A DNA stretch of 64,000 bases. Origin: Eumeta japonica (Eukaryota; Arthropoda; Insecta; Lepidoptera; Psychidae). The position numbers and the translations under genes are program-made. The notes beneath the pieces are model-generated. The model was not told the DNA's origin. It ran no database searches and saw nothing but the letters and a program-made list of their open reading frames with translations. This document shows positions 1 to 13,000 of this stretch, in pieces (positions within the stretch are counted from its first letter, which is position 1; every line of letters begins with the position of its first letter). Location of the stretch: positions 620,001 through 684,000 of the forward strand of contig BGZK01000017.1 in NCBI GenBank assembly GCA_005406025.1, in the 5' to 3' direction.

Positions 1-655
1 CGCTACGCTAAAAAGTCGTAATGTATTTTTTAATCGTACACTTTAGAAATAGTAGACATTTTGCTAAATCTCGTTTTGTAAATTTCTGAATCTCATCAAT
101 TATTTTCACTACGAAGCCTTAAGATTAGCTTCGATTTGTAAAAGTATTTTCAATTTTATACTATGTAGAATTAAAATGAGATATTTTCCGCTATCACATT
201 ATACTTTATGCAACTCTTTATTTCACTTAGCCGTGATATTACAATATAGTAATAAAAAAAAATTCAAATTAGTACTTATAACTAGCATCAATAACGAGTT
301 TACGAATACAAGGTGAAGCACATGATAAGCATTGATACATAAACTGATCAATAATTTTACGCATTAAATGCAACTCTTGCATTACAGAACTATCAACTCG
401 AGTTGAAACGAACATTACTGTATTTTACTATTGAAAAACCTCTACCGATACGTATACGTGTTGCCGGGTTAAATATGCCTAAGCAGAATGCGAGTGAAAT
501 GTCGTGAAGTTTCATACAAAAAATCACGAACTCGTTTAAGGGATTGTATGTTTGATGATGCCCTTGTAAACTTGAAAATTTACCCTCATATAAATTACAT
601 TTCAATATTAAGCCAATAGGTGGTAAAAAAAGGGTCGTTTAGAAATTTGAGAATA
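1..655. other. Upstream flank, no gene recognised
   Basis: AT-rich DNA with no protein similarity I can recognise. A 70-codon minus-strand open frame at 393-605 has no recognisable motif and is probably chance. The stretch ends at the Helitron insertion junction (A at 655). Confidence 0.5.
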
Positions 656-701
656 TCCATACTAATATTATAAATGCGAAAGTAACTCTGTCTGTCTGTC
701 T

Positions 702-1300
702 GTTACTCTTTCACGCCTAAACGGCTGAACGGATTTTGATGAAATTTGGTATGGTGATAGATGATAACCTAGAAATGGTCATAGGCTATAAATAATCACG
801 CCATCATTCTTAGAGGGTAGGCAGTAGGCAGATAACTAAATTGAGTTAGTGATTTTTAGTCGTTTTTGTTGGGACTTTTGCTCTTTCACGTCTAAACGGC
901 TGAACGGATTTTGATGAAATTTAGTAAGGTAATAGATGGTTACCTAAAAACGGATATAAGATCAAAATGATCACGTCATCGTACTTAGGGGGTAGGAAGT
1001 AGGCAGAAAACTGAATTGAGTTAGTGATTTTTTTATGGTTTTTGCTGGGACTTTTGCTCTATCATGCCTAAACGGCTGAACGGATTTTGATGAAATTTAG
1101 TTAGGTGATAGATAGTAACCTAGAAAAGGAAAAGGCTATTAATATTCATGCTATTGTACTTAAGGCGTAGGCAGTAGGCAGAAAACTAATTAAGTTAGTG
1201 ATTTTTAATCGTTTGTTTTAAAAGTTTACCTCATTCACGCCTTAACGTCTGAACGGATTTTTATAAGACTTGGTTAATTTAAAGATAACATCCTAGGCAC
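702..1300 (+). repeat. Tandem repeat, period about 175 bp, 3 clear units plus one diverged
   Basis: The phrase TAAACGGCTGAACGGATTTT recurs after about 174-175 bases, starting near 717, 892 and 1067, and a diverged fourth version lies near 1240. Each unit also carries GATGAAATTT, a GTGATAGATGATAACCTAGAAA-like segment and a GTAGGCAGTAGGCAGA segment. The array lies inside the Helitron, so it expanded within the element or was inherited with it. Confidence 0.8.
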
Positions 1301-1649
1301 GGATACAGGCTACTTTTTACGGCGGGAAAATACCTCATTCCTGCGGAAATCTAGCGTGATCGTGTCAAGAAGCGCATGACGCCATAGCTACTGAAATGAT
1401 TTTGATGTTTTTTTTTTTAAACTGAGTGTTACTAAGACTTCAAGTTAGTATTTGATAACTTTTCTAACTTAGAGGGTAGGTAGGCGCCATAATTTAGGGA
1501 ATTTATGATAAAATTTTGATGCAACTGTCTTTATTTAACAGTTTTACTTGGATCGAAACTTAGCGACATTCCATCACACTACTTAACTTATAGGGTTGGA
1601 AGGTACCAAAATTCAGACCACTTTCGCATTCATTTTCGCATTCGATCAT

Positions 1650-1860
1650 TTCGAAAATCGCATTCGCTATGACGATAAATAAAGCTCAGGGCAAACATTA
1701 AAAGTAGCCGGCATTAATTTAGAAAGAGTTGTTTTCTCACGGACAATTATACGTGGCTTGCTCACGTGTTTCAAGTCCACAGAATCTCCATGTGTTGGCC
1801 AGAGAGGGAAAAACAAAGAACATAGTTTACAAAAATGTACTACAGTAATAAGGCCTCTTA
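1650..1860 (+). pseudogene. Helitron helicase C-terminal fragment, frameshifted
   Basis: Reading across frames gives MTINKAQGQ from 1670, then LKVAGINLERVVFS, then QLYVACSRVSSPQNLHVL and a basic tail. This is the C-terminal part of a Pif1-like helicase as found in the RepHel protein of Helitrons (motifs around INKAQGQT and YVACSRV). One base is missing after CAGGG near 1691 and about two bases near 1740, so no single frame is open. It confirms that the enclosing element descends from an autonomous Helitron. Confidence 0.85.
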
Positions 1861-2694
1861 TTTTTAGCTTCCTACATTATTATACTACTTACATTAAGTT
1901 AGTACTTCCTACGCAGACGATGTTGCGGATGTCACACTGTCTAACATCGGGTGTTGGCAGGTAGGTAGTTAGTAGTATTTTAAACCGATTTACATTATTT
2001 ACTTTTTATATTTACTAAGGAAACATTCGGAGCTATCCATTATGTGCTTAGGTTGCTTTTGAACAAATTTTGATGTGAAGTTGAGGACCGGACCACGATA
2101 GTGGGACATTGTTGCAGGGGGACTTACAGCCGGGAGAAAACAAAAAAACTTATGCGGACGAAGTCGCGGGTAAAAGCTAGTTAGTACATAAATATAAATA
2201 AGCATAAAATCGTTTCTTTCTGGGACAGTTTTACATTTGATTGTATTTCATTTAACTCCTAAGAGTTTTTTTCTAAAAGAGTTCTTTTCTAAAAAAGAGC
2301 TACCTTCATGAATTTAGCTTCCCTTTCTCAAGGGAAAATTGCCTTTCAAACCCATGATAAATTATCATACATAAGACTTGAAATGCATCCATAAAATGAT
2401 TAATACGTGTGAGTTATGAAATAAACATATGTTAAGATTTGGAAAAAACAACTTTCAACTTATGGTTTTGAATAAAGACTCGTGGTTTTACAGCCGCCAT
2501 TTGTCGTTTTGAGCTATGTATTTGTAAAAATTATAAGTGTAATCAACAAAGTGATTATATATTTGCTTACAAAACATTTTTAAACCTAAAAGGCGCTTAT
2601 AATTATACGACTAACCGGTTTATTTGTGCACGCATACAGCCTGGCTTTATTCTAAATTGACATTTTTGAAAAAGACGCGAAAAAAACGAACGAA

Positions 2695-2945
2695 AAAATC
2701 TGAGTTACCACAGTCCTACAAAATACAGGTGTGAAGCTTTCTGTGTTGCTTTTCGTCCAGTGAATGACACTTTAGTGGCCCACTCATCACTCCCCCCTCA
2801 ATCAGGTATTCTATTCTTTCCAAAAACTTGGAAGGAATAGAAGGCTGACAAATGCACTTGCCCTCCAACGAGTTTGCGAGTGTTCATGACCGACGATAAC
2901 CACTTGTTCTTTGGTTTTCCCCTTTAATTGCCATAAAAATATTTT
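2695..2945 (+). repeat. SINE-like lepidopteran repeat, copy 1
   Basis: Contains AAAATACAGGTGTGAAG, TTTTCGTCCAGTGAATGACA, a C-rich block, a TATTCTATTC block and GCGAGTGTTCATGACCGACG in that order. The same order is seen at 46085-46310 and, more diverged, at 5850-6040 and 61170-61490. This layout matches common short interspersed repeats of moths and butterflies. It carries no coding capacity. Confidence 0.6.
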
Positions 2946-4070
2946 GTGAATCAGAAACTGAGTTTATCTGTGACCAAGAGCATCGAGTATCCAAGAACTT
3001 TTTATTAAGCCTTGTTCTATATAGATTTTGGAGAATGCGTTCACAAGACACCTTCTGTCATGTTTTGATTAAGTTTTTTCAATTAAAAAATATGGAGAGA
3101 GGAGAAAGGTGTTAACAATTTTAATACGTCACGTCGTGCGAGACATTTGCCGAAATAAAATGCATCCCAAAATAATTTTTAACGCAATTTTCAAAGTCCT
3201 GTTTATCGATACCGCATACGACAAATAAAAACTATAAAATGTTTACTGTTTATAATTCAAATAAACAGTCAATTCTTAAAACCGTTCTTATTTTTTACTG
3301 TAGAACCATAAAGTGACCACTCAACAGTAACTGTGACAATAATTATAATACTGACTAGCAGTGACCGTGACTTTGCGCGTGCGCAGGTAGATCACGTACC
3401 CGCTTCAGAATTAAGCTTCCTTTTCAACTTCGACGTCTATATATTCAATTACTTTCGTCATCGCTATAATTCACCTACAATCGTATTAATCATATTCAAT
3501 ATGAAGACGCCATTGAACCCCGTTGCCCGTATTATTTCAGTAAATACATTAGCAATGAGCGCTACTGTTTTCGTGATAAACCTACTAATTGATTGCATTA
3601 GATTTAGACTACTCCAATTTAAGAATTGTCAATATTACTTAATAAAATCGAGCATAATTTTTTGAATATACTGTTTTATATTTGTGCTTTCATACTTAAA
3701 TGCAGTTTTATTGCATTAAAGGTAAAAAAATAACGTTTGCTAAGTAAACTAAAAATATAAACAAACGTAGCATTAAGCCTATTAAGAAGAATTTTTCAGA
3801 AATTTTAAATTCAATTTGAAAACTACTAGTTGTTGCACTCAAATTAAAAATATAAATAAACATTTAATTTATCTTTCCATTGGAGCATTTTGAATTTTCT
3901 TTCCCAAAGATTACTAAATATACGTAATATTTAAAATGTAAGTAAATTAAATATAATAAAGAAGGTAATAAACGAAATGCAGTTTAGCTATCTAGAAATA
4001 ATGAATGGTATTCGACTGACAAATCTGTAAAGCGAACGTGTGTGATGATGTTATGTGTAGATGATGAGGT
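2946..4070. other. Non-coding upstream DNA, nothing recognised
   Basis: AT-rich. A plus-strand open frame at 3333-3665 (110 codons) has no recognisable domain and no exon-like borders, and it does not use an ATG at its start. I see no convincing gene. Confidence 0.4.
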
Positions 4071-4074
4071 TTGG

Positions 4075-4290
4075 GAAGAATCGCTCTAGAAAACCTTATG
4101 CCGATCCTGTTGGCGGCATTTCAACGAAGGGCGAAATTATGAGCGACCGGAACGACGAGACTGCATGAGACGATTGACGGACATCAGTGAAGCGAGAGAG
4201 ATATAGAAGACAGTTCCGTGCGGTGATGTGCCTACCCTTCCGGGGAGCAGGCGCGAGGGTGGGGCAATAAAATAATAATACCGTATGTAA
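4075..4290 (+). pseudogene. RTE-type LINE reverse transcriptase, C-terminal fragment
   Basis: Plus-strand reading gives KPYADPVGGISTKGEIMS, then after a frame change CMRRLTDISEAREI followed by a stop. This is the conserved end of a widespread insect non-LTR retrotransposon ORF2, which ends in a (R)KPY.D.IGG.L.KGQ ... CMKRLMDISEARE... motif. The same family recurs at 11809-12490 and 14640-14975. Frame changes and stops show it is dead. The RTE clade label is from memory of the family. Confidence 0.6.
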
Positions 4291-5800
4291 GTCTATCGCG
4301 AGGGCTTTAAACATACGGGCGAACGGGACCTATATGATTTTGTTCGTAATCAGAACCGCCCATTAAACGGGTCCAAGGCCCCTTTCAGCGAATAGAACAG
4401 GAAAGTAGCGATGCCATCGAGTTTCTACGGCGCGCGGGCGAAGGTCTCGCGCGCCAAGGTCCCGTCGCTTGTTGCTATTTTTTTGACGAGACGAAGAAAA
4501 TTGTGGCGCAAAAGAAAATGTTTCTGAATGGACCTACACTCTCGTGCATCTTTTGTTATATAGAAAAAGTATATATATATATAAAGAATAATATTCAAAT
4601 AGAAATTCTTGTAGTATTTCTTTTTCGTACGAAGAAGTATTTTATCTATAGGAAAAACGGGTGACAAATAAGCCACTACGAATTCGTTCCAAGACCGAAT
4701 TGTGATTACGTTATCCATACACTTTGTCGAAACAAAACATATAGATAACGGGATTCAATCATGATTAACGGACAATTACATGAGGGAGAGATCAAAAGAT
4801 ATTATATGATTGAAGCCGTCTTAATTTTTTAAAATAAGTATTACCTGTGATTTGCGTGCTCAAAGGTTCTATATAAAAAAAAAACATCCCAAATGACAGT
4901 CAAAATACTTTCGTTTAATAATGACGTTTTAAAATAACAAGTGTACAAGGAGCAGGCAGACAGATCATACACACGTGAAGGGGACGTTCCTTCAACAATT
5001 TTCAATGTCTACCGAGCAGATTGAAAATTCGATAAGAATTGTTATACTCTTACGGAAATATCATTATTGCAAATAATAGTGATAAGCGAAGAGGCAAAAC
5101 GCAATACGCCTGTCGCGTCATTCGAGAAAATTGGGCTATTATGAGATGAACGACGGTAATGCATAGGTATTACTTAGCAATGATGAGATTGTCAAGTTCT
5201 AAATACGTCTAGATTACTGAGACGAACGTACTCTATAGGCTCCTACAAATTAGCAAATGTGCTTTAGCTTCAGGAAATTTAAAACAAAAACTTTTTTTGG
5301 AAAAGGAATTCTTTAGTACTCCCAAAACAATTGTTTTATTCTCGTTATCGCAATGATACTTAATACAAAAGTAAAACATCCGATCAAAATATTCGAAACC
5401 TGAACCCAGAATAAGCGTATAAGGAATTTTATTCACAACATAGGCTCACAAGGTCCATAATAATCGCAACATTTTTTACGACAAGATCACTGATTTCTTA
5501 TCTATATCATGGTTTTAGCTTGAGTGAAATTAAACCACTTGTTTCACCCTTAGGTAGCTCATGGTTTCAGAGGTATTCATCACGTGACTAACATCGGTCG
5601 CTAAGCATTGGTATGTAAAGTAGGGTTATGCTCATGAGAATATTTTAAATTATAAAATCGAGAAAAAACACCGCCAATCAGGAGGCATATTCCGGTGTGT
5701 CCATAGCCCGTCCTTAATATATGTTATATTAATATCGCAATCCGGTCCATTCTAATTATTTTTAAATATGTACCGCAATAAAATTATTTTGTTTTGGTGG
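4291..5800. other. Non-coding upstream DNA
   Basis: AT-rich, with a small GC-rich patch near 4425-4470 (GGCGCGCGGGCGAAGG). No coding frame with recognisable content was found. Minus-strand open frames at 4425-4718 and 5233-5436 look like chance. Confidence 0.4.
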
Positions 5801-5849
5801 AGCTATACTGCGACCAACGGCGCCGACTCGACCCGTGAAACACTCTCAG

Positions 5850-6040
5850 AGAGTACCGACATGAAGTAGCAGCTTCCGCTATGGCATTTTGTCCAGTAGG
5901 TGAGAGTTCGCTCGTCCGATCGCCCTGAGCGGACCACCGGAACTCCATCGTATATCCGATTCCCACCTGACAGGCCAGCAACGCGTTGGTGATTGTGTGT
6001 GCTAATTGGCGGCGATGACCATGACCATAAGAGAATACTC
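5850..6040 (+). repeat. SINE-like lepidopteran repeat, copy 2 (diverged)
   Basis: Shows the order seen in the other copies: GAAGTAGCAGCTTCCGCTAT, TTTTGTCCAGTAGGTGAGAG, a TATATCCGATTCC block, GGCCAGCAACGCGTTGGTGA and GGCGGCGATGACC. It is GC-richer than the copy at 2695, which explains two overlapping minus-strand open frames here that are not genes. Confidence 0.5.
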
Positions 6041-6309
6041 TTATGTCTGTCTCCCCTCCTCGTGTTCCTCTCGAATATTCCATACATAAAAATATCTATT
6101 TGCTATTTATAAATATGAAATTAATCAACGAACATATAATTCTAAGAAAAATAACTACAACTAAAATAAGATGAAATCCAAACAATTTCGAATAAGGGTA
6201 TCGTCAAGAATGCTCATCGACATTTTTAAGATGCCATATTAATTTGAATTCAGCTAGATGTGTTCCGACACTCATTGTTTTCAGTCACATTGTCTATAGA
6301 TACACGGGG

Positions 6310-6400
6310 GCTCAACAATAACGCGTCCGCGGCGGTCGACCGCCGCGCGCGCCGCCACGCGATTCGCGCCGGTCCGCGCCGTGATGTCTGAGATGTTTTT
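6310..6400. other. GC-rich patch upstream of gene 1
   Basis: About 90 bases of dense CpG (GCGTCCGCGGCGGTCGACCG and GCCGCGCGCGCCGCCACGCG) in an AT-rich setting. Its position upstream of gene 1 resembles the GC-rich patch just upstream of gene 2 exon 1 (40370-40545). It could be promoter or 5' UTR sequence, but nothing in the sequence proves this. Confidence 0.3.
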
Positions 6401-9400
6401 ACGAGTCGAATTGTAAGAGATACTTGTCTCGCAAATGTGAATCTTACTTTTTTCAAGTCGCAGGCTATTGTCATCAATAATGACTTTTATCTTCCAGTAC
6501 GATGCATACAAAATGAGAACGTATTATTTGTAGCACTCTAATGGATTTGTATTGGAACATTTTAAAGTTTGTCTGAAACGAAGCTGTATAATGAAATATA
6601 ATTGTAACCCGCAGAGTTCACGCTTGTTGACTTATTTTTTAATAATGACATCTGCTTTTACCGGTACACGGTGTAGGCCTTAAAGATTTGTCATAGCCAC
6701 TCCTGTTCTATGCGGTCATCGAGAATTGGTTAATCTTATCTTTGCCGAGACCTTGTTAACTCTGGACATTGTGACGTCGTGCAGGACTGTGTAGAGCGGT
6801 TTTAGAGACGACATCACAAAAGACTGCCGACTTGCCTTCTCAGGGTAGCGATTAGGATGTTCTGTTGTACTTAAAAGAGCACATAATTAAATGTGCTTCA
6901 GCAGATATTTAACAATTTTAAAGTATTTGTTAAAAATGTTTTATAACTATAACTAGAAAAGGTCGAACATATAAAAAACCGTTGGATCGTCATTGAGAAT
7001 GTGTCGATGTCAAAAAACATCCGCGAAGAATCATTGACAGAATACAGTCGAAATGTTCAAAATCGAGTTTGAACCCAAAGCGAAAATGTGGTTTATGTAA
7101 TAAGATCGATTCTGTTTGAGATATATAAATGGTGAAAAAATTATATTCATAAAGTTCTTGACAGTAGAACAGGTGACAACCCTTTAGTTGTTTCATGCAA
7201 AGGCAATAAAACAGGTTGCAGACAATCCGATTGTGGCGCCGTATATTTATAAATTTGAGGGCAGGTCGTTTATATACTCTTATTTATTTAATAATCAACG
7301 TAACGAAAATATTACAATGTAAATGATGGCAAAATTAAAAAGTTCTCGGTTCTCGGCTGATGAAGTAGAATCGTGATCTTACCAGTGACCGCAACTGTCA
7401 TCGGAGACGACACACGAGGCGGATGTAGAGAGATATTCGAATGTAGAAAAGCTGCATGGTAATTATGCGTAAACCTGACCACGGCTGTTTAATATTTCTC
7501 GTGTCATTGTTTCGCCACGAATTAAACATTTTTTTTTATGAAATAACAGATTACATTTCCTTATAAACAATTTATCTCCTCGACCCGTTAATTTCATTAT
7601 TTATGCAGTCTCGTTTTTGCTACAAACTTAAAACTAATATGACACATTTTATGTCTATCATCTATTTTCCAACTTCAGGCATATATGTAATATGTCCGTT
7701 GGTCAAAGCTTACATATATGTCTTGTAATTCTTTAATCAAATTTAAGAGAGTGGATCGCTATCGATGCCCGAGATGTTTTTGAGGTATGAAATAAGTGGT
7801 TTTATTTAACTTGAATAAAAATTCAATAAACTATTCGCCCATTGGTCAAGTTTCCCACTCAGTACTTTGGAGATTCGAAGGCAGCGCTTTAACCACTCGA
7901 CAGTCTTGCACTGCTATTGTATTATGGATTCGGTAAAAAGCGATTGCTCTAAGGGAGCCGTGACAAACAAACAGATACACATAGAACGTATAACGCTTAG
8001 GATCTGTCGAATCCAACAACGGAACCCTATAACTTGAGAGTGCATCACCTTTATCACGTTATGACCTCATTCAAAAAAAATTATCGTCTAAATAGAAAGC
8101 TTATTTGTATCTATTCAAAATCACCTTGCACTGATTTGGGTCAACTGTTGGTCGTATTGCTAAAGGCGGTTTTGTAACCGCGAAGACATAGCCCTTTTTT
8201 GTTGCTGAAATCGGTTTGCGGTTAATTAAAAAATGCCATAAGCGAGCGACCTGTTACGTGCCACAATTGAATTTTTAATGAATTTCGCCATCAACTGCGA
8301 GACAAAAAAAAAAATAAAACTAAATACAGTGTCATATTAATGTAAAAATATTTTCTTTTAGAAATCTATGGCAACGTGTTATTTAAAATGATATACTATT
8401 TATTATAAGTACTTTTTTGTGAATACGTACAACTACCGATGGTTTGTACCGATTGTTTTGAAAGATTCTACAAAACTTTTTTTTTTTTAATTTCTCTTAT
8501 TTAACGAATTATGCTTTTACACATTAAGAGAGAAAAAATTTTAGTAAAATCAGTCATTTTTTTCGATTCTAAGATTACATTAAACGATTTTTCCTTGACT
8601 TACATTCATACACTTTGTTTTGCATAAACACGATGACTTTGTAACGTGATATTTGAATGCTTAAATTAATTTTCAATTCCAAACATACTTAATGATTGAT
8701 CTCGTCCGGTGATGACAATAATACATTTTGAAGCATTTTAACACGTATTTATCGGTTCATTAATGACAGCACTTCGGTCTTTAAATTTTAGAAATTCGAC
8801 AATTTTTTTATCTGTCTCAAATTAATCCAAATGAAACTTATTGCTTCCAGGGTCATAACCGAAATGTTCCAGTAGTTCACGTTATTGAGATTGTTGTATT
8901 TATCGGGCTTAGCATGACGGCGTAAAAAAGAGTCTCTTTATAGAATAATCTTTCTCGCGTCAACGTACTTCTAATAAATGAAAGGAAAAGGCCCGTTGGA
9001 AGACTACGTGCTCATCGCTCTTGTCATACTTAAAGCATTTATTTAATTTTTTTTTATTCATTTTAATATGATTTGTTTATCAATATTTTTATAATTCCGT
9101 TCTGTACTTAGAGTTACGTTTTCGAAAGTACCATATGAAATACTAACTGCTCCGTCCGTCTGTTTAATAAGAAATAAACGCATGAAATTCGCTGTTGTAA
9201 AATGTTCAGCTCACAGATGAAAATGGTGTTTTAAATTGTAAACACATATAATTTTATACTGATACCCCACACATGCAGAAGGGAATCATTATTTTATTAT
9301 AGGTGTATTCTTATGAATTGTTGGAGTGCACTTAACATTTAATTCTAGATTATACAAATTTATATAATTTTCTATAAACGATTTGTTAATTATTACTGAT

Positions 9401-9774
9401 AACCAAAAGACTGATTATATTAATAAGTGTAAATCGAAAAAAAAAACACATGGATGCACAACTCGTATTACGAAGCTTTTAAACACCTATAACATTTTGG
9501 GTGATAGACTCTATTTGTGACGTACATGATCATCAAATTTATCAGTTTTAAAAAATATAAATACCACAGCTTAATAAATAATTAACTGTTTAATCATTAA
9601 CTTTAAATAATTAAATTCGAAACGCAATCTAAAAGACAGATTTACATGACAGAGAAATATAGCAGTGATCTCACAACCAGCTACAAACTACTACTACGCT
9701 ACCGTCTACCATAATACTATTGTACATCTTTCCAATTTCGACGTGGATAACCGAAAATACCTTTCTTGTTCCAG
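6401..9774. other. Non-coding upstream DNA / probable first intron of gene 1
   Basis: Must contain, or lie within, the intron leading to gene 1 exon 9775-10079. A tRNA-like SINE scrap on the minus strand lies near 7855-7910 (A-box-like GTCGAGTGGTTAAAGCGC). A weak candidate signal-peptide exon lies at 6591-6663 (see findings). Nothing else is recognised. Confidence 0.4.
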
Positions 9775-10079
9775 AAATGGAAATAACTCCTCCAAAGAAG
9801 TCGGCGAAAGTGTTGGACACCGTCATGAAACCGAGCTACGTGCCCATAGAAGAGAGGCACGCCTCTTACTGGAGGAAAGACGCCGCCACGACCCTCAAGA
9901 GCAAGCTGAAGGAAAAGATGAACACGGGCAAAGCTAAGAACGGCATACTGTTCATCGGCGACGGGATGTCGTTGGCGACGGTCATGGCGGCCAGGACCTA
10001 CGCCGGGCAGATGGAGAAGGCGCTCGGCGAAGAGACGTCTTTGTCTTTCGAGGAGTTCCCCGTTTGCGGTTTGGCTAAG
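9775..10079 (+). CDS. ALP gene 1, exon A (N-terminal part, first metal ligand)
   Basis: Acceptor CTTTCTTGTTCCAG ends at 9774; donor GTCAGT starts at 10080. The exon enters in phase 1 (a G from the previous exon plus AA gives Glu) and leaves in phase 0 after ...CGLAK. It holds residues 1-101 counted from the ATG at 9777, including the N-terminal helix around HASYWRKDA, typical of the start of mature insect ALPs, and FIGDGMS with metal ligand Asp62. The open frame extends upstream to a TTG at 9720, but that part looks like intron. If no upstream exon exists, translation would start at 9777 and the protein would lack a signal peptide, which would be odd for this family. Confidence 0.9.
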
Positions 10080-13000
10080 GTCAGTCATCGGGCATTTTCA
10101 GCGTTTGCTGAGCGTTCGGCTATACGGGATACATGCAATGCATAAATATAAGTAATTTATTTTTGTATACTAACATTTTCAAAGAAATTAGCCTTTGAGT
10201 AAGTAGTATCTGCGATGAATATAATTGAATATCGTCTATGAAATCACATAAGTATATCCCAAATCTGATGAATGTATTTTAATACATACAGAGTAGAAAG
10301 AATTTAAGTATATTTACAATTTTAATATGAGTTTTATTCTTCTTTAAAAGTTTTCTTTAACTTCTTAAATACGTATATTTAAAGCTAAATGCTTAAGACT
10401 TAATTAATAAGACTTAAGACTTAAATTTTTATTTTCAAAAAAGATATTTCGTACGAAATATCACTTATGGACCTGCCACTTTATTATAAAGTGAGGATAT
10501 TTGATAATGTATCGTGATCTTCTTTTTACATCTTTTATGTGTATCGAGTATGTGTATGTGTAAATCGTTAACAAAATATAATGATTATTAGCTATTTTAA
10601 AAGGGAAAGTTACTGTTTACAAATTATTCCTTTACAAAAATCGGCAACACTTTTATTTTGCTGAAATGTATGCCAGCGTTTTGTTTAGACTACGAAGTAA
10701 CGAGACCATAACGGATAAGTCCGACTTTAACAAGAAAAAAAGTTCAAAAGAAAACAACAACGGACTTAGCCGACTCTGCGCTTGTCTTGCGTAATGTACA
10801 CTCGACAGCTAGAAAAATATAATAGTTTTAAAAATACAATAATAATGTGGTGTTTTCTTAAATGTATATTATGTACCACTCAAAACATAGAGAAAGTCGA
10901 TGAACTTGATTCCAAAATGGCATTAAAGTTTTTCAAGACTTCATTCCACTAAAACAGTTTCGTTACTTTCACATATTTATAGTTGATGTTGAAACATTTT
11001 TATTTCACAAATTCCAACTTAACTCATTTTTGACAAGTTGTAGGTGAAGACTGAAGTTTTTAACGCTTTTTAAGCTGCTCTCCTTATGGACCACAGGGCG
11101 GTTTTGACTTGACAAGGAGGGCGCTTGAACTGAAAAATGACTCGAGGGCGTTCGTCAGAAAAAAATGCCTATTTGATGCAAATAAACTGATTGAAGTAAA
11201 TATTTAAAAAAATTGTGTATAAAAATAAATATAAAAATAAAAACGTGAACTTTATATTTTTGGAGTTATCTTTTCTTCTTCTTACCAAAACAACGTCAAA
11301 CAGGACTTTGTAAAAATGAGTTATGAAAATGAACTTGAATAGAATTTTAATTTAGTAAGTCCTTTTTTGTATTAAATAATATTAATTCTATCTTTGTAGA
11401 TTTTATTCACTTTCATGCAATAAAATATCAATTGAAAAAAATAATCAATGAAATTTTACCGATTTACTTAAAAATAAATGTAATAATAATTTAAAAGTAA
11501 TTACATTTTCAGTAGCAGAAAATTACAGGCAGTCCGCTTTTTTATCCACTGTACCCCCGAATTTATGCAACCTCGATTATATACCCTTAAGTCTTTGGCC
11601 AGTTTATGTAATGGTTGTAATGTTCCGTAAATCGACTCTTTGATTTCTATTTAGTAGAAACCAAAAAGTCGATTTGCCATTTGAAGTCCATTAAGTACTT
11701 ATTTCTTCTAAATTAATCGAGCATTTTCTGCAATCCTCTCGATAATTCTCTCCTTACTATTTTTTAATCGTACCTTTTAATTGATTTTTAGGTTAACGTT
11801 ACTCCGGAATGAGAAACTATAGAGGCATTTGTAATACACAACGTTTGAAAGAAGCAAAAAATGTGACTGAACACCATATATTTATAGAAGTTGAGAGAGC
11901 TAAACACGTGAAAGAGTGTGTCCACTTTGATAGTTTGTTTACAAATGACAAAAAACCTGATAGAAATATTGAAAGGAAAGTGAATGTGGTAAATAATGTT
12001 GATAGGGTTCCGCTTGCTATTAGAAATATTAAAAGGGTTTCACTACAAACACGTTTGACTATATATAATGAAATCCTAATTCCTATGCTTGTTTATGGTA
12101 GTGGAAATTGGGTATAGAAGAAAAAAAAAATGAAAGTAGAAGCAATGCAGTGGAGATGCGATCTCTGCTTGGTATGTGTATGTGTGGTAAAATAGATGTA
12201 GAAACTGTGATGGTGTGTTTGGAAACAGGACGTAATGTCTAACATAGGAAAAGTTATTTTGCGGTTGTTTGTTCATCGGGAAAGGATAAATGAAAGTAGA
12301 CTTACATAAAATCAAAACTATAAAGCAAATATTCGTAATGACAGAGTAAGCTCAATCACCTTTAATAATTTTGTATGTTTTTCAATATGTGACGAATATT
12401 AAAAAAGGGCCAAATTTTAACCACATACGAAACGAGTAATGGATATCAGTGAACCAAGACAGATATGCAAAGATTGTGCCAAGTGGAAATCTGTAGTCTC
12501 TACTTACAAATATAGAATAACGTTGTATTGTATGAGGTGTTAATTCGCGGAAATCCATAGTAGACGCTTGCCTGCAACATGTATTAACATGCAGCATGCA
12601 ACCCACCGCTGACCCTCGAATCTGCCTCTCCACTACGAATCTCTATCCAAATGATTGAATATTGATTCCAGAGGATTGACAGATATCGAACACCTAAGCA
12701 AGTGTTATTTATTACTATAATTATCTAATTCCGCCAACTATTAAATTGTTTAGTTCTACGTACGTTTCATGCCAACAAGGCACATCTTCGCACATCAAAG
12801 CACATCATAGAATAACGTGTAAATAGTAAATAAAATACATCCATTCTTTATATTTATTTATGACTAGGATATTTTTTTGTGATTTGCGTATGTAAATTTA
12901 TTATTTTAGGAATTCGTCGCAGTGAATTATAACGGAAAAATATTAAGGAACACTAAAAAGATATGACAATCTTTATATACAAATTTTGTCATATATTAAC

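Larger units (their letters stand above)
656..2180 (+). mobile_element. Decayed Helitron (rolling-circle transposon), ends present
   Basis: The element starts with TC at 656-657, followed by the usual lepidopteran opening ATACTAATATTATAAATGCG and a (GTCT)n stretch. It ends with GCTAG at 2176-2180, preceded by a short GC hairpin around GGACGAAGTCGCG. It sits between an A (655) and a T (2181), the A^T target used by Helitrons, with no target duplication. The 5' third carries a tandem array with a period of about 175 bp. The 3' half keeps a broken piece of helicase (separate entry). The 1525-bp copy is dead. Assignment to a specific lepidopteran Helitron family would need a library comparison. 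Confidence 0.8.

Noticed and set aside
5784..6087. Two overlapping minus-strand open frames of 94-99 codons
   Set aside because: They overlap a SINE-like repeat read in the wrong direction; no domain and no splice structure.
9717..10088. 123-codon minus-strand open frame
   Set aside because: It is the antisense shadow of the GC-rich ALP exon.
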